This document shows, in pieces, positions 17,401 to 23,967 of a stretch of DNA of 24,288 bases. Location: assembly GCA_028875335.1 (NCBI GenBank), contig JAPPEF010000211.1, positions 1-24,288 of the forward strand, read 5' to 3'. The notes beneath the pieces were generated by a model. It ran no database searches. It was not told the DNA's origin and saw nothing but the letters and a program-made list of their open reading frames with translations. Both the position numbers and the translations under genes were made by a program. The DNA comes from Gemmatimonadota bacterium. Its GTDB lineage: Bacteria > Latescibacterota > UBA2968 > UBA8231. The first letter of the stretch is position 1. Each line of letters begins with the position of its first letter.

Positions 17401-18030
17401 CACGGCGCGGCCCCACACCGGATGGTCGGTCAGATAGTAATACCAAGCGTAGTTTTCCACCTGACCGCCCCGAAAAGGCGTGGAGACCCAAGCGCCTTCC
17501 CAGGTCTTGAGATCGTCCTGCACCATCTTTTCCAGTTGTGCTTCCTCGGGAAACGGAGGCAGAGGATGATGGAACTGAGCGGCGTGCACTCGGTGCAGAT
17601 TCTCGGGACTGGTGCGGACCAAATCCTCGAACACCGCAAAGGCCGCCAGCAGTCCTTCCCTACTACTGGCCCCGAGGACGATACAGTTTTTGCCATAGCC
17701 GAAGGGATCTGAGATCGACTTGACAAAATAGTCGTCCCCACCGGGAAAAAAGGTATCGACAAAACAGCAGCGGGCTGTGTAGAGCCGCCGCAGCGCGGCA
17801 TTGTTCGTCATATCGCCGCCGGCGATCACCTGCACACTGCTGAAAAGCGTCTCGGTGAAATCCCGCTGCGGGACAATGTCGGGTGCTCGCCCCCCCACGG
17901 CGGCGATAGCACCCTGTAGTTGCACAACGGGCGAGGTCGCTTGGAGACCGTCCGGCACTACCAGGACTGTATCCGCGGCGAGGTCAGTGCGGGGAAAGTG
18001 TCGGGAATGCGCAAAGGCGAATTCTGTCAT
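14437..18030 (-). CDS. Large heparinase/polysaccharide-lyase-like protein with C-terminal FG-GAP/PQQ-type propeller
   Basis: A 1197-residue protein (ATG 18030, one base after the upstream gene's TGA; a GTG at 18072 would overlap it). Suggested order: an N-terminal alpha/beta domain of the kind seen ahead of glycosidase domains (about 20-140), a helical toroid-like region (about 165-500; contains NHTTYIALDLAAGHNYL), a beta-sandwich resembling heparinase II/III (about 515-735; GHEDSN at 530-535, then RAWLGDGDY), and a propeller (about 840-1197) with calcium-loop-like DIDADG, DVDGDG and DVDGDG repeats. Family resemblance is by eye, and no catalytic residue was proven. Such lyases cleave uronic-acid glycans. 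No signal peptide is visible, which is odd for a lyase with an FG-GAP-type propeller. Tight spacing suggests translational coupling to the TIM-barrel gene. Confidence 0.7.
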   Translation of the reverse strand: MTEFAFAHSRHFPRTDLAADTVLVVPDGLQATSPVVQLQGAIAAVGGRAPDIVPQRDFTETLFSSVQVIAGGDMTNNAALRRLYTARCCFVDTFFPGGDDYFVKSISDPFGYGKNCIVLGASSREGLLAAFAVFEDLVRTSPENLHRVHAAQFHHPLPPFPEEAQLEKMVQDDLKTWEGAWVSTPFRGGQVENYAWYYYLTDHPVWGRAVPAIFAGSLEPWLAQRRDYPETYHCFFHFHSLIHLWELIEDSPLYTEADRRGVVTMIGEMLRHLAGLFYMEETVNPPDQIRQNHTTYIALDLAAGHNYLSRRYGIREFDSTEEVVERIFAGQSDCYRSNDDGGVGYAWLVPQETLSYGLLKNDYGYIENGHIADLCTLAVVTTDNMRSESNHGDTAGYAPFSPSQGWEGRLWAPMVSTWYARNPEHLWILNWLGAGKRPTLVHVLRGLYAGVEWGEDGLALADCVAEEPVGLLGIYAMKLPAKALQWVRAYAPADNQPDPQKDYFDKLSLRRDFDPMSEYLLLEGSGTFCHGHEDSNTIVRLTWNDRAWLGDGDYIRAAPKFHNSIAVIRDGVGVLKPPGDGLLMPLLASLKYRSESAALGLVQTEAAGYNGVDWRRNIFWGKGRYFAVIDQLQCTKAGDYRCYCLWRLVGEAELTGSRVCLHQEGEHFYIDNADGSAQEIVADLHVKSRWSNYPHAGDILHVLHQQAARTMQPGENLFYINLLTPHPDIRIARLNERTVEIRDGEETTILGVGHTRLGALAIEAEMFAISLKGDSLTLQGIERLGFAEGEDWDWQVFDGLHATFQVGQSETAQRICDVLDAVVPEPSSAAVEPSRLRPEGGWTVKWSRDLGPTEISAVAVHDEILLAGTEEGEVVQLGLEDGAAMWSHRLDPDSAPSALLLADIDADGIVEALVGTDDGQLAALAGHSGEQRWCKTLKDSGWGAKVSGLAVADLEGRSRTSVIASTVGWYINVFAADGTPKWAEWVRYHAITALAAADVDGDGKAEVIAGTEYSTPLNVHNSDGSFRWTTFEEVGSEGNATTPRRGIGLTHLQLVDVDGDGVREIAYGTQDGWIYAVKPQDGAEVWHVNIVGEVVGLIVFPWGLVAASEFGELYAFSYRGELRWHVQIGEWIRAIAPVGEYIVAAVEKGALLACDADGRCVGFVAMEAEIRGLWPCHSGVVCSLAGGRLSCVELGVD

Positions 18031-18031
18031 G

Positions 18032-19288
18032 TCAGCTAATAAATCCTTGCAGTACCTGCCACTCCTCTTCACTCATATCCGAGTAGTGCCAGTAGATGAG
18101 GCTTTGCAGGCCGCTGGCGACAATGGCCTGCAAGAGCAATTCGAGTTCGTTGGACGAGATCCGCACTCCGCCGTGGTGCAGGCCAACCCAGGGTTTGAGG
18201 CGCTCCACCGGACCAGTGCGGAAGATCATCTTGGCGATTTCCCCGGGTACGGTCTCGCGGAAAAAGGCTTCGTTGAGCGGTGCCGACAACTCGTCTAGCG
18301 TGCGCACGCCGGGCATGGTGAAGCCGAACAGTTTAAAGACAAAATCCAGCGCCAAGCCCTCGTCCACATCTTCGTTCAATTCCACCAGCGTTTTGGCGTA
18401 GCGGTACACCGTCCCCTTCAGCCCGTCGATGCCGTGCTGCCAAAAGTAGAGCTTGGGGGCGATAAAATCGGTCACTTCACCCAAGCGCCGATAATTGTAT
18501 CCAGTCAACGGAGCAAAGGCCGAGATCCGGGGTCCGCAAGCCAGCTTTAATTTCGGGTCAATCTCTTTGACGCCGCGGTAAAATGCACCCACGTAGTGCT
18601 CGATACACGTGGTCTTGAAGCGAATCCAGTCGAAGAGCGCGGGATCCTGCAAGAGCAAATCCACTGCGTCAAAGGGCCCGGTCTGCGCCTCGATAAAACC
18701 GCGCATCACAGCCGGACTCAATGCACTCAGGCGAGCCCGCAAGCGCTCGGCCGCTTCCTGCATGGCGGCGAAATCGCAGCTCAATTCCCGCGCCTTGTTC
18801 TCGCAGTGGCGACAGAAACACCCGAATACGTCGCTGCGGTGTCCCGGCTCAATTTCGTAGCCGTATTCGGGGCCGTCGAGTACAAAACCGCCGGTATCGG
18901 GATATTGGGCAAAAGTGTCCCGGGTGCGCGCCAAGCCGTAGCGCACCTGCTCGGGATTGTTCAGGCACGAGCCCGATTCGAACCAGCCGAACTGTCCCCA
19001 ATCGTGGAAGTAGATGGAAAACCCCTTGTCCGCGGCGACTTTTACCGCATCGCCGAAAATGCGGCTCGACGCTTCTAGATCGGTGGGCAGTTGCGGCGGC
19101 TGTTTTTCACAGTCGTGGTAAAAATCCACATTGGGAGCAAAGGAAGGGCCCTGGGTCTCGCCTTGCCGCAAGATCAAATCGCCCAGCACCAATTCCCTGA
19201 TGCCCCCGTCCCACAGGCGCTCGATAATGTAGTCCGCGCCGTCGTTTTCAAATGCCTGAATCTGTCCCATGAACATTACGGGTCGCAT
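18032..19288 (-). CDS. TIM-barrel-type putative glycoside hydrolase-like protein of unknown function
   Basis: A 418-residue protein with alternating strands and helices typical of a TIM barrel: IRELVLGDLIL, GFSIYFHDWGQFGWF, TGGFVLDGPEYGYEI (133-146), KLKLACGPRIS, DFIAPKLYFWQHG and LQSLIYWHYSD near the end. Asp138 and Glu141 in the LDGPE segment are candidate acids. A cysteine group CFCRHC (157-162) may bind metal or form a disulfide. I do not recognise a precise family; GHL-type putative glycosidases are the closest by eye. ATG 19288 has a strong AAGGAGG eight bases upstream. It is followed immediately by the lyase-like gene (TGAcATG). Upstream it is separated from the spermidine-synthase-like gene by an inserted 156-bp element. 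Confidence 0.6.
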   Translation of the reverse strand: MRPVMFMGQIQAFENDGADYIIERLWDGGIRELVLGDLILRQGETQGPSFAPNVDFYHDCEKQPPQLPTDLEASSRIFGDAVKVAADKGFSIYFHDWGQFGWFESGSCLNNPEQVRYGLARTRDTFAQYPDTGGFVLDGPEYGYEIEPGHRSDVFGCFCRHCENKARELSCDFAAMQEAAERLRARLSALSPAVMRGFIEAQTGPFDAVDLLLQDPALFDWIRFKTTCIEHYVGAFYRGVKEIDPKLKLACGPRISAFAPLTGYNYRRLGEVTDFIAPKLYFWQHGIDGLKGTVYRYAKTLVELNEDVDEGLALDFVFKLFGFTMPGVRTLDELSAPLNEAFFRETVPGEIAKMIFRTGPVERLKPWVGLHHGGVRISSNELELLLQAIVASGLQSLIYWHYSDMSEEEWQVLQGFIS

Positions 19289-19332
19289 GAGCTATCCTCC
19301 TTTGTCGCGGTCGAATTGATCTAGTCCGTTTG

Positions 19333-19506
19333 CTTTTCCTCCTAAGTACACGACAGTAGAGCGGTATGAGATGCTTCGCTTCGCTCAGCATGACAACAGG
19401 GGCGTCAGCACCGGTCATGCTGAGCGGAGCAAAGCGGAGTCGAAGCATCTCAGCGCTCCCATGCCTAACGTCCACTGGATTACTGTCGTGTACTTAGCTT
19501 TTCCTC
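19333..19506. mobile_element. 156-bp MITE-like element with perfect 17-bp inverted termini and 9-bp target duplication
   Basis: The element proper spans 19342-19497. Its termini are CTAAGTACACGACAGTA (19342-19358) and the exact reverse complement (19481-19497). It is flanked by the direct repeat CTTTTCCTC at 19333-19341 and 19498-19506, a clean target-site duplication. The core is a hairpin of the same type as at 14341-14402, with arms 19368-19394 and 19414-19451; the right arm carries an extra 11 bases. The right terminus codes for the last five residues (LSTRQ) of the spermidine-synthase-like protein, and its stop TAA uses the first base inside. There is no transposase. Short reading frames across it (with HAERSKAESKH-like text) are artefacts of the repeat. 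Confidence 0.9.
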
Positions 19507-22500
19507 TAAGGCGAGATATTTCTCGAAATCGCGTCGCGCCCTGTCGAGATATGGATGGTCTCCGGCTTGGTAGCATTTGACGCGCGCTTCGAGCAAATCG
19601 CGCTTCCAAGGCACGTGTGGTTCCAGCTCGTTGAGCACCTCTATGCAGTTCTGCGGAAAATTGAGCTCGTAGCCCAGATTCAACAATGCATTCAGCCGCG
19701 TCTCCCGCGCGTAATCCATGACAAACGGAGAACGCAACGCCGCGTATAATCGCTCGGCATGAGCCGCATTCCGACCACCGAGGTCCACCGCTAGCGCCAA
19801 CCCGCGCTGCATCAGTGCCGGCCAAGCCCAAGGATCGCGGCCGTACCCCGCAAAAGCGGACTCCAAGGCGGCGACTGCTTCCGACATCCGTCCCTGGCGC
19901 GTGCGCAAAATGGCCAAGACCACATCCGCTTCAACGGGCTGAAGGAGGCGCAACTGCTCTATGTACTGGGCGGCCTCCTCGCGCTGGTTGACCGCCATCA
20001 TGTAGGCCACCGCCGACACTTCGTGCAGCCCGCGCGGCTGGCGCGGCTGACTTTGCCACCAAGCCAGCCCATTGCGCGACCGCGAGTCCCACCAGGCCGC
20101 TAAGGCCCGCAGGCGATATCGCTGGTGCGGCGTCAAATCCGGGTACCGGTTCGGGCGAATCTGTTCCCCTTGGCCAATCAGAAAGGCGAGACGCTGGTCT
20201 GCAACCCAGTCCCAGTCCACGTCCCCACCCGTCGCGCGGAGCCGATCTTCCCCTCGATCACGCGCCAATTTTTCCACCGTCTCGATATTGAAATGCCTCC
20301 CGAGACCCAGATGGCGGGCAAAGGCGTACTCCACCAAGGTGCGATCATCCGTATTCAACGCTTGCCCGCGCGCCAATTCGCGCGCCACTGTAGGACCGGC
20401 CACATAGTGGGCGAGGAAGCCTTCGAGGTCCGCAGTGCGCCAGACTGCGGCCAGTGCACTGCGATAGGGTTCCTCGGCGATCCGGGCACGCAATCTGGAA
20501 ACATCGTACGACACCGGCCCGGCAGACGATAGCAGCAGCAAATCCCCGCGCTGAGTCTGCCAAGTTTCCACGTGCGCGAAAACCGAACTCAGAGTAGCGT
20601 AAATGGTGCGAATAGTTTGCTCGTCCACCTCGTACATTTGCACCCACTGCGCGAATAGGCCGCCATCGCGCAGCAGTGGGGCGATTCCCTCGTAGAATTC
20701 TCGCGTGTACAGGCTGGCGACTCCCGCCCGGTAGGGATTGGAAGGCTCGGAGAAGATGAGGTCGTAGGATTGCCGGGTGGTCAGAACGACCTCTCGCCCA
20801 TCGCCGACCACCGTGTGCACCTTGGGATGACCGACGGCGTTCACATTGACCGGCCCAAAGGCGCTGGCCGCTTCGACCACAGCCCCCTCCAACTCCACCA
20901 CATCGACGCGTTCCATTGCGTCTATAGCAGCCAGCCAACCGGCCGTAGATCCGGTCCCAAGTCCAATGACTAGAGCATTGCGCGGCTGTGGATGCAGAAT
21001 AGCTCCGATCATCCCGCTCATGATCTGAGTGGAGGCGTCCCCCACCGCAGATCCCTCGCTCTTGCCGTTCAAAAAGAGCACCGGCCCCCGATCGGACACG
21101 CGAATGGCCACTGAGCTTTCAATCCCTTCCCGCTCCCAACGCACGGCGCGCCGCTGCCCTTGCATCCATCCCCGTATCCCGTTGGCATTCAAATTGGCCA
21201 GCATTTTCAGCCCCGCTCCAATCGGAGTGTGCCGCCACGCCGCGGTGGGCCCGGTCGCCAACAATAAGGACGCGGCGACCACAGCCAAAACGACAGCTAT
21301 ACCCGCCTGCAGGCCAACCCATCTCGCGCTTTCCCCCTCCCGTCTGTCTCTCGCCCACGAAAACGCAGCAATACCGCCGCCCAAAACCGCGAGCAGTACT
21401 ACCACGAGTTGCCACGCGCCCGGCGCGGAAAGCCACGGCAGCAAGGCGAAGCCGCCGAGCAAAGCGCCCAGGATGGCACCCAGTGTGTTCCAAGCATAGG
21501 TCCACCCCACGTCGAGCCCGAGTTGGCGCGCGCCAGGGCCCAGCAGCGCAATGAGGAGCGGAAACTGGTACCCCGCAACAATAGCCGTGGGCAGCACCAC
21601 AATGCCCACTACTACGGACCACGAAAGCACCAGTCCGCCAAAACCCAGCGTCCCCCACTCGCGCAGGCCGCCCGCCAGCACAGCTAATTGATCGCCCAGC
21701 GCAAAGGGAATGGCTACACACAGCGCTTCTAGGATGCACGTCAGCGCCAGCCCAGAGAGCGCAGGAGGCCGCTTTCGCCCCCACAATGCATAAGCGGTCC
21801 CCCCCAAGCCGATCCCTAGCAGCGCCACGGCTAGGATGAGGCCAAAGGTATAAGTGGTACCCCCAAGCAGCGGTGCCAGCATCCGGTACCAGACCAATTC
21901 CATGAGCAGAAAGGCCATTCCGACCACCGCAGCAGTGGCAAAAATCAGCAGCCGCACATAGCCGGAGCGCCGCACCTCTCCATCTGCTGATTGCGCAACA
22001 GACACCTGTTTGTCAAAGACGGCTGGGTAAGCGCGCGCAATCCAAAGGGCACAGCCGCCGACAACGGCGTTTAGCACAGCCGCAGCCCACAGGGTTGCAT
22101 CAGCCCCTAGGCGTTCCAGCAGCGCGAAAGTAGCCAGCAAAGCCCCGGTCACAGCGCCGAGCGTGTTGATTCCGTACAGCACGGCGACCCGGCGTCTCCC
22201 AGCATCCTCATCGCCCCCGACAGCTCTGGCCGCGGCGGGTAGCGTTCCCCCCATGAGAAAAGTCGGAACGGCCAGCGCACACGCAGTTAGCACGAGCCGC
22301 ACCAGCGTGGCCACGACCGGCCCCAGCGACAGGACTCCGCCCAAGGCGACGTAGAACTCGCGCGCCATCCACACCAGCAATGGCGTGAGGGCAGCCGAAG
22401 CCGCAATGAATAGTTCAAGGTAAGCGTAGAGAGCTAAAGGCCGAGGGTTGCGGTCAACGCGCCGCCCAAACCAGAACCCGCCCGCGCCAAGCCCCCCCAG

Positions 22501-22644
22501 AAAGACAGACAGCACCGCGGCCGAGGCCAGCGTAGAAGCACCAAAGACAAAGCGGAATTCGCGCAGCCAGACCATCTGGTAGATCAGGGCGCACATCCCC
22601 GACCCAAACAATAAGCCGGCGACCAATATCACGTGTCGCACCAT
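19480..22644 (-). CDS. Membrane-anchored spermidine-synthase-like protein (MFS-like fused) with C-terminal TPR-like region
   Basis: A 1054-residue protein. Residues 1-465 form about a dozen membrane segments in two halves, as in MFS/spermidine synthase fusions. Residues about 505-720 form a SAM-dependent methyltransferase fold with ALVIGLGTGSTAGW (557-570), VVELE (582-586) and SYDLIFSEPSNPY (626-638). The last part reads as TPR-like helices (LRTRQGRMSEAVAALESAF). The SEPSNPY segment differs from the Asp-rich catalytic loop of true spermidine synthase, so aminopropyl transfer is uncertain. ATG 22644 lies six bases after the molybdoenzyme's TGA, suggesting one transcript. Its original C-terminus was changed by the element at 19342-19497 (now EEKLSTRQ, formerly EEKQTD by reconstruction). 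Confidence 0.88.
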   Translation of the reverse strand: MVRHVILVAGLLFGSGMCALIYQMVWLREFRFVFGASTLASAAVLSVFLGGLGAGGFWFGRRVDRNPRPLALYAYLELFIAASAALTPLLVWMAREFYVALGGVLSLGPVVATLVRLVLTACALAVPTFLMGGTLPAAARAVGGDEDAGRRRVAVLYGINTLGAVTGALLATFALLERLGADATLWAAAVLNAVVGGCALWIARAYPAVFDKQVSVAQSADGEVRRSGYVRLLIFATAAVVGMAFLLMELVWYRMLAPLLGGTTYTFGLILAVALLGIGLGGTAYALWGRKRPPALSGLALTCILEALCVAIPFALGDQLAVLAGGLREWGTLGFGGLVLSWSVVVGIVVLPTAIVAGYQFPLLIALLGPGARQLGLDVGWTYAWNTLGAILGALLGGFALLPWLSAPGAWQLVVVLLAVLGGGIAAFSWARDRREGESARWVGLQAGIAVVLAVVAASLLLATGPTAAWRHTPIGAGLKMLANLNANGIRGWMQGQRRAVRWEREGIESSVAIRVSDRGPVLFLNGKSEGSAVGDASTQIMSGMIGAILHPQPRNALVIGLGTGSTAGWLAAIDAMERVDVVELEGAVVEAASAFGPVNVNAVGHPKVHTVVGDGREVVLTTRQSYDLIFSEPSNPYRAGVASLYTREFYEGIAPLLRDGGLFAQWVQMYEVDEQTIRTIYATLSSVFAHVETWQTQRGDLLLLSSAGPVSYDVSRLRARIAEEPYRSALAAVWRTADLEGFLAHYVAGPTVARELARGQALNTDDRTLVEYAFARHLGLGRHFNIETVEKLARDRGEDRLRATGGDVDWDWVADQRLAFLIGQGEQIRPNRYPDLTPHQRYRLRALAAWWDSRSRNGLAWWQSQPRQPRGLHEVSAVAYMMAVNQREEAAQYIEQLRLLQPVEADVVLAILRTRQGRMSEAVAALESAFAGYGRDPWAWPALMQRGLALAVDLGGRNAAHAERLYAALRSPFVMDYARETRLNALLNLGYELNFPQNCIEVLNELEPHVPWKRDLLEARVKCYQAGDHPYLDRARRDFEKYLALEEKLSTRQ

Positions 22645-22650
22645 TATCCA

Positions 22651-23802
22651 TCAAACCTGTCTGACATAGATCCGCCGTCGGTGCAGCCCCCGGTCGAGCC
22701 GCCACGTCCTGATGCTAGCGTCGTCGATGTGCATGGTAATGTCGTAGAACCCCATCCGCGCGGGTTCCCACGCATGAGACCAGAGCGTCCAAGTGTCGTT
22801 GGTCTCCTGCGCGTAGGGCATGTTGACTGGAACGGGATCTCGGTCCCGACCGAACCGAATCATCAATTTGTCGGTCGGCCGCTCGCCCCCCCACATCAGA
22901 CCGACCACCCGATAGACGATCCGCTCGGCGACACGCCATTTTTCAACGCGGATGGGCAGAGCCGCTTGGTCGATCAGCGCGGAGTCAAAGTCTCTGGCGA
23001 GCTTGGGGGTACCCTGCTGGTTGATGCGGCTGGCAAATTCCAGCATCTGACTCGTCGCCATCGTGCCGTCGTCGACCAACGCAATCTCATTGACCCATTT
23101 GATGTCCACGCAACTAAACCACCGAGGCATCACTAGGCGCACGGGGAAACCGTGATCGCGCGGCAGCGGTTCGCCATTCATCTCAGTGGCTAAGAAGGCT
23201 CCGTATTTCTCAAGCTCCGCAAAGGTGAAAACCCAGCTCGCCCCCGGAATCGAAGAGTGCGGTTTGGTTGAGTACTCGTCAAAGCCCGAGATCAGGACGC
23301 GAGTCGCCTCAGCTTTGATGTTTAGCCTTTCTAGTACCTCGGTCAGGGGAACGCCCGACCACTGGGCCGCGCTCATCAAACCAAAGGGCCGGCGCTGATT
23401 GCCGGCGCACTCCAGCAGCACAGTGCCCATGGGTTTGACCAAGGGCTTTAACTCGACCAGACCTATTTCCACTGGCCTATCGACCAGTCCGCGCACCGCG
23501 ATCTTCCACGGCTGGACAAAATCAAGCAGGTCGGAACAGCGCGTGCGTATAAAGAAGCGCTCATTGGAAGTGATCAAGGTGGCGGGCGTGAGCGCGGTCA
23601 AATCAGTGTGGAACCGCGCATCAAGTCCATCCCCTAGTTGCAGGGGGTCTTTGCCGTCGAGGAAGCTCTGATTCCCCAGCAATTCGCCGCCGGCAAAGGG
23701 ATCGGGGTCGCTCTCTGGACGGGCGCACGCAAGGCCCAAGGCGAGCGCACCGCCCGCGCCAAACGCCTGCTGGATAAACGTCCTGCGCGTCCATTTCTCC
23801 AT
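22651..23802 (-). CDS. Tat-exported molybdopterin-dependent oxidoreductase (sulfite-oxidase/YedY-like)
   Basis: A 383-residue protein starting at ATG 23802 (AGGAGA eight bases upstream). The N-terminus has a twin-arginine signal, TRRTFIQ (5-11), followed by a hydrophobic stretch and Cys26 in GLACA, which could be a lipid anchor. The Moco domain shows ERFFIRTRCSD (81-91), the cysteine expected to bind molybdenum in LLECAGNQRRP (Cys132), and HGFPVRLVMPRW, all typical of the sulfite-oxidase fold. A C-terminal dimerisation-like domain follows. Physiological substrate is unknown: sulfite or a protein methionine sulfoxide (MsrP-like) are possibilities. The frame stays open upstream to 24168 through an inserted cassette, but that extension has no support. 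It overlaps functionally with the next gene, six bases away. Confidence 0.92.
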   Translation of the reverse strand: MEKWTRRTFIQQAFGAGGALALGLACARPESDPDPFAGGELLGNQSFLDGKDPLQLGDGLDARFHTDLTALTPATLITSNERFFIRTRCSDLLDFVQPWKIAVRGLVDRPVEIGLVELKPLVKPMGTVLLECAGNQRRPFGLMSAAQWSGVPLTEVLERLNIKAEATRVLISGFDEYSTKPHSSIPGASWVFTFAELEKYGAFLATEMNGEPLPRDHGFPVRLVMPRWFSCVDIKWVNEIALVDDGTMATSQMLEFASRINQQGTPKLARDFDSALIDQAALPIRVEKWRVAERIVYRVVGLMWGGERPTDKLMIRFGRDRDPVPVNMPYAQETNDTWTLWSHAWEPARMGFYDITMHIDDASIRTWRLDRGLHRRRIYVRQV

Positions 23803-23831
23803 CGTCTGCTCTCCTAAGGTAGCCTTTTTTA

Positions 23832-23967
23832 CTGACGTTACGCATCGGCACCGAACCGGTCGATGTAGGGGCGTCCCTTGTGGGCGCCCATGCGACACCG
23901 CGTATGCAGCCAGCGGGATCCGACGAGGGCAACCACAAGGGTTGCCCCTACAAATGCGTAACGTCAG
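23832..23967. mobile_element. 136-bp MITE-like cassette, perfect 14-bp inverted CTGACGTTACGCAT termini, core type B
   Basis: Termini CTGACGTTACGCAT (23832-23845) and its exact reverse complement (23954-23967) bound it. The core is a different imperfect hairpin from the 14300 copy, with arms at 23865-23889 and 23927-23951. Flanking direct repeats TTTTTTA (23825-23831 and 23968-23974) fit a 7-bp target duplication, but a T-run is weak evidence. The right terminus provides the TGA stop (23964-23966) of the DUF4091-type gene. The gap 23803-23963 has no gene of its own. Confidence 0.8.

Noticed and set aside
19371..19580. Short plus-strand ORF across the 19342 element
   Set aside because: The RFAQHD/HAERSK-like text is the usual spurious translation of this intergenic hairpin repeat.
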